A DNA stretch of 64,000 nt from JBBECE01 sp040881985 (GCA_040881985.1 JBBECE010000036.1:1-64000); one strand, 5' to 3'; positions 1-8,963 are shown, counted from the first letter of the stretch. A program made the numbers and translations. The notes: generated by a model from the sequence alone, not told the origin.

Positions 1-294
<294 letters not shown>

Positions 295-478
295 GATGTG
301 ACTGAACGGCGCAATGCACGTTTGACGAGGACACACAACATGTCACGACGCGCCCCGAAGGACGCGCGTTCCATTTTGGTGTCTATTTGAAAAACGTGCA
401 CCGCCGAAGTCGATTCGATCGATCGGGTGTGACCCCGGCCGATCCGCAAGGACCTCGCCGTCCACGTTTCTCTTTCTC

Positions 479-559
479 CGATTCACATCTTCAAAGAGCC
501 GACCTCGGGTTCCCCGGAGGGAAACGACGTCGAGGTCGTCGAAGTCGCCTTCGACGACC
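479..559 (-). promoter_or_regulatory. rRNA leader antitermination region (boxA-like site and hairpin)
   Basis: On the minus strand, upstream of 16S, lies GCTCTTTGAA (about 490-499). It resembles the boxA element TGCTCTTTAACA that loads NusB/NusE for rRNA antitermination. Just upstream, at 534-559, is a perfect 11-bp hairpin (GGTCGTCGAAG, 4-nt loop, CTTCGACGACC) in the position expected of boxB. Hairpin, then boxA, then 16S is the known order in bacterial rrn leaders. The motif match is by eye. Confidence 0.6.
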
Positions 560-662
560 GTGCAGCAAGCCCTTGCCGGAACCTCCGGCAGATGGACGCT
601 GCCTTGTCGAGAAAGCGCTCGTGCGAGTTGGTCGAAGACCCACCCGTCGCGAGCGCTCGCGG

Positions 663-691
663 GTTATAGGTGCGACCCTAAAGGGTGTCAA
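663..691 (-). promoter_or_regulatory. rRNA operon promoter
   Basis: On the minus strand a perfect -35 box TTGACA (686-691) is separated by 17 bp from a -10 box TATAAC (663-668). Predicted transcription starts near 656 and gives a leader of about 360 nt before 16S. The stretch after the -10 box is very GC-rich (CCCGCGAGCGC), as is typical of promoters under stringent control. Two inverted repeats overlap the promoter: GGGTGT-CA-ACACCC at 683-696 over the -35 box, and a 14-bp palindrome CGCGAGCGCTCGCG at 648-661 at the start site. Confidence 0.8.
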
Positions 692-1003
692 CACCCCAAT
701 CGAGGAAATGACCTCCGTCGCCGACGTTGATCGCCGGTCGCAACCTCCCGCCGAGGTCGCCGACTATAGCAAAGCCACTCGGCTTTGTCACACCTGGCAC
801 GCACCGGACGCAACCAAGCCGTCGCGGCCTAGTTTCGCCGCATTTTTTCGCCAAGCCTCAGGATGTCCGCGGGGTCTATCTGGGGTTCGCGGGGCCGGAA
901 TTTAACGGCCCTTCATGCCTCTTCCATCGGACTCGGCCGGGGGCGGCGGGGCGCCGATCTCCCCGACCGCGGGCGCCGGTTATGCTGGCAGGGGCGACGG
1001 GCT
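692..1003. other. Divergent intergenic region between rrn promoter and M23 peptidase
   Basis: No convincing gene is seen here; open frames crossing it have no recognisable protein content. It must hold the promoter of the downstream peptidase gene and any upstream activating sites of the rRNA promoter. The one clear structure is a perfect hairpin at 770-787 (CAAAGCC, loop ACTC, GGCTTTG). It follows the -10-like TATAGC but has no matching -35 box. A Shine-Dalgarno sequence AGGGG at 990-994 serves the peptidase start. Confidence 0.5.
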
Positions 1004-2953
1004 TTGAACGCAGCCAAAAAGAGCCACCACGCTGCGTTGCTCAAGGCGACCGGCTTCGAGGATGCGCCGCCGCTCACCCTGGATTCGACCGACGGGGAAA
1101 TGCCGCAGGGCCGCGAGATTTCGCTTTCGTGGCTGACCGGCGCTATCCTGACAGGCCTGACTTCGGTCCTGTTGATGGGCGCGGCCCTTTACGTCTCCTT
1201 CAAGGGCCAGGACACCTTCTCGACTCCCTACGAGGCGCTGCAGCTCGAGGTCAGCGAAAGCGCCGTCACGGCGTTGAGTTCGCTTTCCGCCAAGGCCAGC
1301 CGCGCCCGGCCGATCGCCCTCACCAGGTCCGAGTTCGAGATCGTCGAGGCCTCGATTCGCGAAGATGTCGAAGGGGTGGCCCGCATTCGCCGGCAACCCT
1401 TCGTCCGCATCAAGGCGACGCTCGCCACTTCCGCCACCTCGCTCTCCGAGGATATCCCGGCTTACGATCCGATCGAGCTCCTGCGGCGCAACCAGCCGAT
1501 CGAGGCGGCCGACGTCGCCGATTCGATCTCGACCGACATTTACGGAGCCGATGTCGAGGGCGAGGTCGCGGTGCGCCTCGCATCCCTGCCGCTCGCCGTG
1601 CCCCCCGAGGCGGCGATCACCGACACCGCCGCGGCCGAGTATGTGCGCAAGACGCTTGAAGGCGCCTATGCCGACATCGAGGGCATCGCGCTGGGCTATG
1701 CCCCGGAAGCCTCGCCCTCTTTCGACTTCGGTGCCGCCAGCGGGGCCGGCATCGACGGCGTCGCCGAAAACGTCTCGGTGGTGCCGATGAGCCGTCTGCC
1801 GGGGGACGGGAGCGCCGGCCGCACCGAGCGCGTGCTGACCATCCACGATGAGACCCTGCTTGCCGACGAATTGGCTAAAAACGGCTTCTCCGATTCGATG
1901 GTGCTGGCGATCTCCGGCGCGCTGCGCTCAATCTTCCCGTCGGCAACGCTGGCGGCGGACTCACATTTGAGGATTCTTTTGGGCCCCTCGCGCGTCTCCG
2001 ACACCCAGATTCCCTACCGGATGAGCATCTATTCTCCCAATGATGCCCATGAAGCGACCGTCGCGCTCACCGACAGCGGGCGCTATGTGCTCGGCCTCCC
2101 CCCGCCGTCCATCGAATTCTCCGACGAGGATACCGAAGAGATTTCGGTCGACAATTTGCCGACGCTCTATCGCTCGATCTATGAGACCGGCCGCAAGCAC
2201 GACCTCGACGACGAGACAATCGAGCGGATCGTTTCGATGTTCGCCTACGACGTCGATCTCACCCGCCGGGTCGCGCCGGGAGAATCCATCGAAATCCTGC
2301 AATCCGAGCCGGACGCCGAGGGCCGCAAAGAACTGCTCTATGTCGGGCTGGCGGTCGGCAACGCCCGGCGCGAGATGTTCCGCTTCCACAGCGATGACGG
2401 GGTCATCGACTATTACGACGCCGACGGCCAGACCGGAAAGAAGTTTTTGATCCGCCGTCCGCTCGAGGGGTCCGGAACGCTGCGCTCGCGCTTCGGCATG
2501 CGCCTCCACCCGATCTTCAAGACTTACACCCTGCATAGCGGGGTCGACCTCGCCGCCCCGACCGGCACCGAAATCTATGCCAGCGGCGATGGGGTCGTCG
2601 AACGGGCGCAATGGATTTCCGGCTACGGCCGCGCCGTCGAGATCAAGCACGCCAACGGCTATACGACCATGTACGCCCATATGACCCGGATCGCCGACGC
2701 CATGACGCCCGGCACCCGCGTCCGTCAGGGCCAGCTTATCGGTTTTGTCGGCTCGACCGGCTACTCCACCGGACCGCACCTACATTTCGAAATCCGCATC
2801 AACGGCCGCCCGGTCGATCCCCTGTCGGTGCGCCTGCCGCGCGACAAGACGCTGCCGAACCAGTTTGCCCACGCCTTCGAGCAGACCGTCGAGCAGATCC
2901 ACGAACTGATGGCGCGCGACGCCGAGCCTGTGCAGGTCGCGGCTGCCGAGTGA
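1004..2953 (+). CDS. M23 family metallopeptidase, membrane-anchored (LytM/DD-endopeptidase type)
   Basis: Predicted zinc peptidase that cuts peptidoglycan cross-links in the periplasm. The C-terminal domain carries both M23 signatures: HSGVD (zinc ligands near H511 and D515) and GPHLHFEIR (H592 and H594). One transmembrane segment lies at about residues 43-66, leaving the long C-terminal part periplasmic. The TTG start at 1004 is chosen because AGGGG lies 9 nt upstream and the protein then begins LNAAKKSHHAALLKATG, which fits this rhizobial family. The frame is open from 863, but the extra 47 residues look non-coding. Length is 649 aa. The gene is divergent from the rRNA operon and convergent with the CBS protein. 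Confidence 0.9.
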   Translation: MNAAKKSHHAALLKATGFEDAPPLTLDSTDGEMPQGREISLSWLTGAILTGLTSVLLMGAALYVSFKGQDTFSTPYEALQLEVSESAVTALSSLSAKASRARPIALTRSEFEIVEASIREDVEGVARIRRQPFVRIKATLATSATSLSEDIPAYDPIELLRRNQPIEAADVADSISTDIYGADVEGEVAVRLASLPLAVPPEAAITDTAAAEYVRKTLEGAYADIEGIALGYAPEASPSFDFGAASGAGIDGVAENVSVVPMSRLPGDGSAGRTERVLTIHDETLLADELAKNGFSDSMVLAISGALRSIFPSATLAADSHLRILLGPSRVSDTQIPYRMSIYSPNDAHEATVALTDSGRYVLGLPPPSIEFSDEDTEEISVDNLPTLYRSIYETGRKHDLDDETIERIVSMFAYDVDLTRRVAPGESIEILQSEPDAEGRKELLYVGLAVGNARREMFRFHSDDGVIDYYDADGQTGKKFLIRRPLEGSGTLRSRFGMRLHPIFKTYTLHSGVDLAAPTGTEIYASGDGVVERAQWISGYGRAVEIKHANGYTTMYAHMTRIADAMTPGTRVRQGQLIGFVGSTGYSTGPHLHFEIRINGRPVDPLSVRLPRDKTLPNQFAHAFEQTVEQIHELMARDAEPVQVAAAE

Positions 2954-2957
2954 GCTT

Positions 2958-3386
2958 TCAGGACGCGATATAGTCGCGCAGCGCCGCCGCCTCGTGTTCG
3001 ACCTCTTCGATCCGCGACTTGACGACGTCGCCGATCGAGATCACGCCGATCAGCTTGCCATTTTTCACCACCGGCAGGTGACGGATTCGGTGCGTCGTCA
3101 TCAGGCCCATTAGTCTCTCGGTTGTGTCATCGGGTGCGCAAGTAATCGGATCGGGCGTCATGCACGCCTTGACCCCTTGCGTCAGAACCGCCGCTTTGGA
3201 CCCGATGAGTCTTCTGACCACATCGCGCTCGCTGAGGATGCCGGCGAGGCGTCCGTTGGCTTCGGTCACCACGAGCGCGCCGATGTTGTAAGCGTTGAGC
3301 GCCCGCACCGCCTCCGCCACCGTCGCCTCGGCGGAAATCGTGTGCACCTTGCTGCCCTTGGATTGGAGAATCTGGTCGACACGCAT
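2958..3386 (-). CDS. CBS domain-containing protein
   Basis: Protein of 142 aa made almost entirely of two CBS motifs (about residues 8-62 and 73-130), a Bateman pair that in this family binds adenine nucleotides and acts as a sensor or regulator. Supporting segments are IGALVVTEANGRLAGILSER and HLPVVKNGKLIGVISIGDVV, the typical strand-turn-helix endings of each motif. There is no catalytic domain, signal peptide or membrane segment, so it is probably cytosolic. It is the common small stand-alone CBS protein of rhizobia; its partner is unknown. It converges with the M23 gene with only 4 bp between them. Confidence 0.88.
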   Translation of the reverse strand: MRVDQILQSKGSKVHTISAEATVAEAVRALNAYNIGALVVTEANGRLAGILSERDVVRRLIGSKAAVLTQGVKACMTPDPITCAPDDTTERLMGLMTTHRIRHLPVVKNGKLIGVISIGDVVKSRIEEVEHEAAALRDYIAS

Positions 3387-3480
3387 GCGCGTCTCCTCTC
3401 AACCGATGGCGACATATTGACGCTTTCGGCAAGCCAGCACAATGACGCGGCGCGCGCTGCAACGGGCGCGCATCGTCCGA

Positions 3481-4242
3481 TCAGGCGTTGAGCGCCGCCA
3501 TCGCCCTTTGCAAGAACTCCCAGCCCTCCGCCGAGACGGGCATGTGCTTGCGACGCTCGGCATCAGCCCAGGCCTTTTGCCACATCGAGCCGGCGTGATT
3601 CGACAGGCCCTTGTCGCCGCCGGTGAACCACTCGACTAACGTCCTTGCTTCCGCCACCATCGCCCGGGCGAGCGGACTTTTCGGGTCGGTGCCGGCGAGC
3701 GCTTCGGCTTCGGCAAAGACCTTTGTCCAGCGCGCCGAGACTTCTTCCTGGTCCTTCCGGGTGAATTGCCGCGAAGCGAGGTCGCGCTTTTGCGCCTCGG
3801 TCAGCTCGGGCATGGCGAGCCCTTCAAAGGCTTTCGGCGGTTTGGTCATGTTTGAATTCTCCAGAATGTCCATGAGATCGGAGAGATCGAGGCGCGGATT
3901 GCGCTTCAGCAGAGCCCGTGCCCGCTTGGTGTAGGCGAGCGCGATGTCGATCCGCTGCCGGTCGGCTTCGAGCGCCTGCTCCTGCGTCGCCATCAGCCGG
4001 GCGAGATCGGACCCGGCGGATTTGAGCAACCGGGCGATCGCATCGAGCCGCATGCCGAGGCGTTGCAACAGCTTGATCGTCACCACCCGCATCACCTGGT
4101 CGGCGCTGTAGTGCCGGTAGCCGTTGCCGGCCCTGACAGGCGTCACCAAACCGAGGCGCTCATAGTGCCGGAGCGCCCGGACGCTGGCACCGGTCGCCCT
4201 GGCGCATTCCCCAGCGGTCACGAACGGTCGTCTGTCGGGCAT
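3481..4242 (-). CDS. MerR family transcriptional regulator
   Basis: Residues 1-75 form a MerR winged helix-turn-helix: the entry helix ASVRALRHYERLGLVTPVR followed by NGYRHYSADQVMRVVTIKLL. A coiled coil and a C-terminal all-alpha region of about 110 residues follow, resembling a TipAS-type antibiotic-recognition domain (SARWTKVFAEAEAL, HAGSMWQKAWADAER). No metal-binding cysteine set is present, so it is more likely a small-molecule than a metal sensor. The ATG at 4242 follows AAGGAG at good spacing; an in-frame start at 4269 is less likely. Length is 253 aa. Its target is not evident from neighbours. Confidence 0.85.
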   Translation of the reverse strand: MPDRRPFVTAGECARATGASVRALRHYERLGLVTPVRAGNGYRHYSADQVMRVVTIKLLQRLGMRLDAIARLLKSAGSDLARLMATQEQALEADRQRIDIALAYTKRARALLKRNPRLDLSDLMDILENSNMTKPPKAFEGLAMPELTEAQKRDLASRQFTRKDQEEVSARWTKVFAEAEALAGTDPKSPLARAMVAEARTLVEWFTGGDKGLSNHAGSMWQKAWADAERRKHMPVSAEGWEFLQRAMAALNA

Positions 4243-4312
4243 CGAATTCTCCTTGATCCCCTCCTGCACTATGACGCAGGGTTCGGGTCAAGGGCTTCGT
4301 GCGCGTCCAAGG

Positions 4313-4335
4313 AAAAGGCCGGCATCGCCGCCGGC
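4313..4335 (-). terminator. Probable Rho-independent terminator of clpB
   Basis: Read on the minus strand downstream of clpB, GCCGGC, a 6-nt loop and GCCGGC form a 6-bp GC stem, followed by C and four T residues. The T-run is short, so termination may be partial. It sits in the 87-bp gap between the MerR-gene side and the clpB stop codon. Confidence 0.5.
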
Positions 4336-4356
4336 AGTTGTGCATGGATGGTGCCG

Positions 4357-6969
4357 CTACTGCGCCGCCTGATCGAGCGGCTCACCCGCCCCGATCGTCA
4401 GCCCCGAGCCGTCCGGGCGCGCATCGACGCTGACCGTGGTGCCGTCCTGGATTCGGCCCGCCAGCATCTCCTCGGCGAGCGCGTCCTGGACGTTGCGTTG
4501 CAACGCCCGCTTCAGCGGCCGCGCGCCATAGCCGGGATCGTAGCCTTCGCGCGCCAGCCATTGCCTTGCGGCGTCGGTGACCTCAAGCGTGATTTCGCGC
4601 TCGGCGAGCAGCTTGCGCAGGTGCTTCAACTGGATTTCGACGATCGCCGCCATGTGCGAGCGGTCGAGCCGGTGGAACAAGAGAATCTCGTCGACCCGGT
4701 TGAGGAACTCCGGCCGGAAAGCGGCGCGCACCGCGTCGAGCACCTTGCCGCGCACCGCCTCGATGCTCTCGCCGTCGGGCTGCTGGACCAGAAATTCCGA
4801 TCCGAGATTCGAGGTCATGATGATGACGGTATTGCGAAAATCGACGGTACGGCCCTGCCCGTCGGTCAGCCGCCCGTCGTCGAGCACCTGCAGCAGCACG
4901 TTGAAGACGTCCGGGTGCGCCTTCTCGATCTCATCGAAGAGGATCACCTGATAGGGCCGGCGCCGCACGGCTTCGGTCAGCGCGCCGCCCTCGTCGTAGC
5001 CGACGTAACCCGGCGGGGCGCCGATGAGTCGGGAGACCGAATGTTTCTCCATATATTCGGACATGTCGATGCGGACCATCGCCGCCTCGTCGTCGAAGAG
5101 GAACTGGGCCAGCGCCTTCGAAAGCTCGGTCTTGCCGACCCCGGTCGGGCCGAGGAACATGAATGAGCCGATCGGCCGGTGCGGGTCTTGCAGTCCGGCG
5201 CGCGAGCGGCGGACCGCCTTGGCGACCGCCTCGACCGCCTCGGCTTGGCCGACGACGCGGGCGCCGAGCGCCTCTTCCATCCGCAACAGTTTGTCGCGCT
5301 CGCCTTCGAGCATCCGGTCGACCGGCACCCCCGTCCAGCGCGAGACGATTTGGGCAATATGATTGGAGGTGACGACTTCCTCGACCATCGCCTGGGCGCG
5401 TTCGTCGGTCTCCTTTTCGGCCGCCGCGATCTTTTTCTCGAGCGCCGGGATGATGCCGTAAGCCAGCTCGCCTGCCCGCGCCAGGTCGCCGGTGCGCTGG
5501 GCATTTTCGAGCTCGGTGCGGGCGAGGTCGAGTTCTTCCTTGAGCTTCTGGGATTGCCCGAGCCGATCCTTCTCGCGCCGCCAGCGAGATGAGAGCTCGT
5601 TGGCTTCCTCTTCGAGACCGGACAACTCGTTTTCGAGTTTGTCGAGCCGGGTGCGGGAGGCCTCGTCGGTCTCCTTCTTCAGCGCCTCGCGCTCGATCTT
5701 CAGCTGGATGATCCGCCGGTCGAGTTCGTCGAGGGCTTCGGGCTTCGAATCGACCTGCATGCGCAGACGCGCCGCCGCTTCGTCCATAAGGTCGATCGCC
5801 TTGTCGGGCAGGAACCGCGCGGTGATGTAGCGGTTCGACAGCGTCGCCGCGGCAACCAGCGCCGAGTCGGAAATCCTCAGCCCATGATGCAGCGCGTATT
5901 TCTCTTTCAGGCCCCTGAGGATCGAGATCGTATCCTCGACCGTCGGCTCGGAGACGAAGACCGGCTGGAAACGGCGGGCGAGCGCCGCGTCTTTCTCGAC
6001 ATGTTTGCGATACTCGTCGAGGGTCGTCGCCCCGATACAGTGAAGCTCGCCGCGCGCCAGCGCCGGCTTCAGAAGATTCGAGGCGTCCATCGAGCCTTCC
6101 GCCCTGCCGGCCCCGACAAGCGTATGCAGCTCGTCGATGAACAGGATCACCTTGCCGGCGGCCGCCTGAATTTCGGCGAGCACCGCCTTCAGCCGTTCCT
6201 CGAACTCGCCGCGGTATTTTGACCCGGCGATCAAGGCGCCGAGATCGAGCGCCATCAGCGACTTGCCCTTAAGACTTTCCGGCACGTCGCCATTGACGAT
6301 ACGGTTGGCGAGGCCCTCGGCGATGGCGGTTTTGCCGACGCCCGGCTCCCCGATCAGCACCGGATTGTTCTTGGTGCGGCGCGAGAGCACCTGGATGGTG
6401 CGGCGGATTTCCTCTTCCCGGCCGATGACCGGATCGAGCTTGCCCGAGCGCGCCGCCTCGGTGAGGTCGCGGGCATATTTCTTCAGCGCATCATAGGAGT
6501 TTTCGGCCGAGGCGCTGTCGGCGGTGCGGCCCTTTCTGAGATCGTTGATGGCATTGTTGAGCCCATTGGGCGTCACCCCCGCCGCGGCCAGCAGTTTGCC
6601 GGCGTCGGTTGACTTCTCGATTGCCAAGGCGAGCAACAGGCGCTCGACGGTGACGAACTTGTCGCCGGCCTTCTCCGCGGCCTTCTCGGCGGTGTCGAAG
6701 ACGCGCGCCATGTCGCGGCTGAGATAAAGTTGCCCGCCATCGCCCGAAACCTGCGGCACTCTCGCCAGTGCCGCCGCGAGCCCGGCACTGACGGAGGCCG
6801 GATTGCCCCCGGCCTGCTCGATGAGGCCCGCCGCCATGCCCTGCTCGTCGTCGAGCAGCAACTTCAAAACATGCAGCGGAGTGAATTGCTGATGGCCGGC
6901 GCCAAGCGCCGCCTGCTGGGCGGACTGGATGAACCCCTGCGCCCGTTCGGTGTATTTTTCGCTATTCAC
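4357..6969 (-). CDS. clpB: ATP-dependent disaggregase ClpB
   Basis: Hsp100 chaperone that extracts polypeptides from aggregates together with DnaK in the cytoplasm. Domain order is complete: Clp N domain (1-145), AAA+ domain 1 with Walker A GEPGVGKT (207-214), the coiled-coil M domain (about 410-525), and AAA+ domain 2 with Walker A GPTGVGKT (about 607-614) plus the conserved MSEYMEKHSVSRLIGAPPGY region. Length is 870 aa, normal for ClpB. The M domain separates it from ClpA and ClpC, and it lacks the ClpP-binding loop of ClpA. The start ATG gives the canonical N-terminus MNSEKYTERAQGFIQSAQ. It lies downstream of the DUF4167 gene on the same strand but is separated from it by a strong terminator. 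Confidence 0.98.
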   Translation of the reverse strand: MNSEKYTERAQGFIQSAQQAALGAGHQQFTPLHVLKLLLDDEQGMAAGLIEQAGGNPASVSAGLAAALARVPQVSGDGGQLYLSRDMARVFDTAEKAAEKAGDKFVTVERLLLALAIEKSTDAGKLLAAAGVTPNGLNNAINDLRKGRTADSASAENSYDALKKYARDLTEAARSGKLDPVIGREEEIRRTIQVLSRRTKNNPVLIGEPGVGKTAIAEGLANRIVNGDVPESLKGKSLMALDLGALIAGSKYRGEFEERLKAVLAEIQAAAGKVILFIDELHTLVGAGRAEGSMDASNLLKPALARGELHCIGATTLDEYRKHVEKDAALARRFQPVFVSEPTVEDTISILRGLKEKYALHHGLRISDSALVAAATLSNRYITARFLPDKAIDLMDEAAARLRMQVDSKPEALDELDRRIIQLKIEREALKKETDEASRTRLDKLENELSGLEEEANELSSRWRREKDRLGQSQKLKEELDLARTELENAQRTGDLARAGELAYGIIPALEKKIAAAEKETDERAQAMVEEVVTSNHIAQIVSRWTGVPVDRMLEGERDKLLRMEEALGARVVGQAEAVEAVAKAVRRSRAGLQDPHRPIGSFMFLGPTGVGKTELSKALAQFLFDDEAAMVRIDMSEYMEKHSVSRLIGAPPGYVGYDEGGALTEAVRRRPYQVILFDEIEKAHPDVFNVLLQVLDDGRLTDGQGRTVDFRNTVIIMTSNLGSEFLVQQPDGESIEAVRGKVLDAVRAAFRPEFLNRVDEILLFHRLDRSHMAAIVEIQLKHLRKLLAEREITLEVTDAARQWLAREGYDPGYGARPLKRALQRNVQDALAEEMLAGRIQDGTTVSVDARPDGSGLTIGAGEPLDQAAQ

Positions 6970-7083
6970 GATCCCAGCCTTCCTGCCCGGCGCGTCCGCC
7001 CCGCCCGATCATGGCGCGCGGCCAAACGCCAGCGTCGATGCCTCTCAAGGACGCCTGCCACCCGGCGCGTCCCGTCAGGCAAA

Positions 7084-7106
7084 ATATAGGAGCGCGCCGC
7101 CCCAAG
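7084..7106 (-). promoter_or_regulatory. Possible clpB promoter, heat-shock-like elements
   Basis: On the minus strand, between the DUF4167 terminator and clpB, there is CTTG (7103-7106) followed after 12 nt by CCTATAT (7084-7090). Alphaproteobacterial RpoH promoters carry a CTTG -35 element and a C(C/T)TAT-type -10 element, but normally with wider spacing. The -10 half is convincing; the pairing is tentative. It would give a leader of about 105 nt. Confidence 0.3.
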
Positions 7107-7132
7107 AAAAAGGCCGGGCGCGCGGCCCGGCC
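7107..7132 (-). terminator. Rho-independent terminator of the DUF4167 gene
   Basis: On the minus strand, GGCCGGGC, a 5-nt loop and GCCCGGCC form a perfect 8-bp GC stem followed at once by five T residues. It lies 30 bp after the DUF4167 stop codon and separates that gene from clpB. Confidence 0.85.
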
Positions 7133-7161
7133 TCAAATGCTCTGGCTCCGCCGGCGCGACC

Positions 7162-7773
7162 CTACTTGGCGGCGGCCGGTTCGTCCCCGCCCGGGGGATC
7201 GGTATCCTCGCTGGGCGAGTCGCTGACCGGCGGCTGCGGAGCGCGGGCGGGATCGGATGAGGTGGGCGGATTGCCGACCTCGCCCCCCCGCCGGCGATGA
7301 TGCCGCGACCGGTCCCGATCGAACCCACGGTCATCCTGCGACCGCTCCGCCGGTCCCTGGTTGGGTTCGGGCTGGCCGTATTGCGGCGGACGCGGAGTCT
7401 CGCGGACATATCCGTTCATCCGTCCGTCCATCCGTCCGTCGATCTCGTGGTCGTCGCCCTCATCGCCCTCGTCGGACTCGAAATGCTCCTGGACTTGACC
7501 CTGATCCGGCCGCTGTTGCTGCGGGAACTGCGCCTGGGCGGCGGAGATCATCCGGAAATAATGCTCGGCGTGCTGCAGATAGTTCTCGGCCATGACAAGA
7601 TCGCCGGAGGAGCTCGCGTCGCGCGCCAGCTGCAGATATTTCTCGGCGACGTGCGAGGCGTTGCCCCTGATCTTTACGTCGGGGCCGTTGCTCTCGTAGT
7701 TACGCGAAAGCGGGTTGGTGTTCTTGCGGCCGTTGCGACCGCGCGAGCGCTTGTTCTGTTGTCCGGGTCTCAT
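7162..7773 (-). CDS. DUF4167 domain-containing protein
   Basis: Protein of 203 aa. The N-terminal ~80 residues are the DUF4167 core: a basic RPGQQNKRSRGRNGRK start followed by VKIRGNASHVAEKYLQLARD and AENYLQHAEHYFRMI, helices that look like a TPR-type hairpin. The rest is low-complexity, rich in Gln, Asp, Arg and Pro, and probably disordered. The basic N-terminus suggests nucleic-acid or ribosome contact, but the function is not established. The gene follows prfA-prmC on the same strand after a 302-bp gap, an arrangement I recognise from other Hyphomicrobiales. A strong terminator follows. Confidence 0.88.
   Translation of the reverse strand: MRPGQQNKRSRGRNGRKNTNPLSRNYESNGPDVKIRGNASHVAEKYLQLARDASSSGDLVMAENYLQHAEHYFRMISAAQAQFPQQQRPDQGQVQEHFESDEGDEGDDHEIDGRMDGRMNGYVRETPRPPQYGQPEPNQGPAERSQDDRGFDRDRSRHHRRRGGEVGNPPTSSDPARAPQPPVSDSPSEDTDPPGGDEPAAAK
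7417..7440. repeat. 12-bp tandem duplication inside the DUF4167 gene
   Basis: The unit CATCCGTCCGTC occurs twice in direct succession (7417-7428 and 7429-7440). Read on the coding strand it gives the repeated peptide DGRM in the disordered tail of the DUF4167 protein. Each unit is itself built from CCGTCCGT, so slippage is a likely origin. Confidence 0.8.
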
Positions 7774-8075
7774 GGGTTGCTTTGACTTTACATTGTTTCG
7801 GCGGCGCCGAGGCGAGCGCCAATCGGATTCGCCTCATTGATAAGCACGAGCGCGGACTTCGGCCCTGAAGCCAGATCCGCAGCCGCCGCGGCCGCGTTTC
7901 AGTCGCTTGAGTTTGGTCGTGCTTTGGTTCGCTATCTTGCCCGCCAGCAGGCTCGCCCGAGGGCGGAGGGCCAAGATGCCGGGGCGCATCGTGTTGATGC
8001 CTCCCGCCAGCGCGTTGGACCCTAACTGCTTCGTTCCGCATTTCCAAGCGAAAAATTGCCGACCCTTTCCGGTCG
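7774..8075. other. Intergenic region between prmC and the DUF4167 gene
   Basis: No gene is supported in these 302 bp. A minus-strand open frame at 7834-8079 (81 codons) has no Shine-Dalgarno sequence, overlaps prmC and has no recognisable family. The region presumably carries the promoter of the DUF4167 gene; no strong -35/-10 pair was found. Confidence 0.4.
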
Positions 8076-8963
8076 TCAACCCGGCGCATCGGCGGCCGGC
8101 GAAACCCCGCTCATCACCCGATCATGCCGCCCAAGGTCTTGACGAGTCGTTACCGCCGCCAACCCGGCTTGCGCAAAGAGCGCGGCGACGGCAGGTCCCT
8201 GTCCGGCACCGATTTCGACCCCCAGCATCCCGCCGGGATTGAGGAAATGTCTTGCGCCCAGGACGATCGCCCGCAAGGCGACAAGCCCGTCGGCTCCCCC
8301 GTCGAGGGCCAGGCGCGGATCGTGCTCACGCACCTCGCGGGTGAGCGAGGCGATCGCGTCCGACGAGATGTACGGCGGATTGCTGAAAATAAGATCGAAA
8401 CGGGCGCCCTTCGGCACCGCCGCGTACCAGTCGCCGGCAGCGAAGGTGACCCGGCTTTCGACCCCGTGCGTCCGCGCGTTCCGCCGGGCGACCGCGAGCG
8501 CCGCCGCGCTTGCGTCGGTCGCGAGCCCTTTCGCGTTGCCGGCGTGCATCGCCACCGCAACCGCGACGCAGCCCGAACCGGTGCCGAGATCGAGGAAACT
8601 TGGGGCGCGCCGGTCGGCAAGATGGACGAGCCCCGCCTCGACCAGAAGTTCGGTCTCGGGCCGCGGCACGAGCGTTGTGGGACCGAGCGCAAACACCAGT
8701 CCGAAGAATTCCTTCTCGCCGACTATCCGCGCCACCGGCTCGCCAGACGCGCGGCGCTCGGCGAATTCTTCGGCACGCTTTACAATGGCGCCGTCGGCCT
8801 TGTCTCTCTCGTGGACGATTAGCCCGGGGGCGCTAAGCCCGGCGGCGTGCGCCACCAGGAGCCGCGCGTCGAGCGCCGCCCCCTCGATTCCCGCCGCTTC
8901 GAGCCGGTCGCGGATTCGCCGCGCCAGCCGTCCGAAATCCGGTGCGATGTCCGGCGCGCTCAC
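8076..8963 (-). CDS. prmC: Peptide chain release factor N5-glutamine methyltransferase PrmC
   Basis: Transfers a methyl group from S-adenosylmethionine to the glutamine of the GGQ motif of release factors, raising their termination efficiency. The SAM-binding loop FLDLGTGSGCVAVAVA and the substrate-glutamine pocket NPPY (residues 195-198, in FSNPPYISSD) are both present. The N-terminal helical domain has the usual ARLLVAHAAG segment. Length is 295 aa, normal. Its start codon overlaps the prfA stop by 4 bp, so it is translationally coupled to its own substrate. Confidence 0.97.
   Translation of the reverse strand: MSAPDIAPDFGRLARRIRDRLEAAGIEGAALDARLLVAHAAGLSAPGLIVHERDKADGAIVKRAEEFAERRASGEPVARIVGEKEFFGLVFALGPTTLVPRPETELLVEAGLVHLADRRAPSFLDLGTGSGCVAVAVAMHAGNAKGLATDASAAALAVARRNARTHGVESRVTFAAGDWYAAVPKGARFDLIFSNPPYISSDAIASLTREVREHDPRLALDGGADGLVALRAIVLGARHFLNPGGMLGVEIGAGQGPAVAALFAQAGLAAVTTRQDLGRHDRVMSGVSPAADAPG

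Noticed and set aside
387..905. Open frame of 172 codons in the rRNA leader/promoter region
   Set aside because: It covers the rRNA promoter, boxA and hairpins on the other strand and its translation is low-complexity Arg/Pro; no family is recognisable.
7834..8079. Minus-strand frame of 81 codons between prmC and the DUF4167 gene
   Set aside because: No Shine-Dalgarno, overlaps the prmC stop, no known domain.
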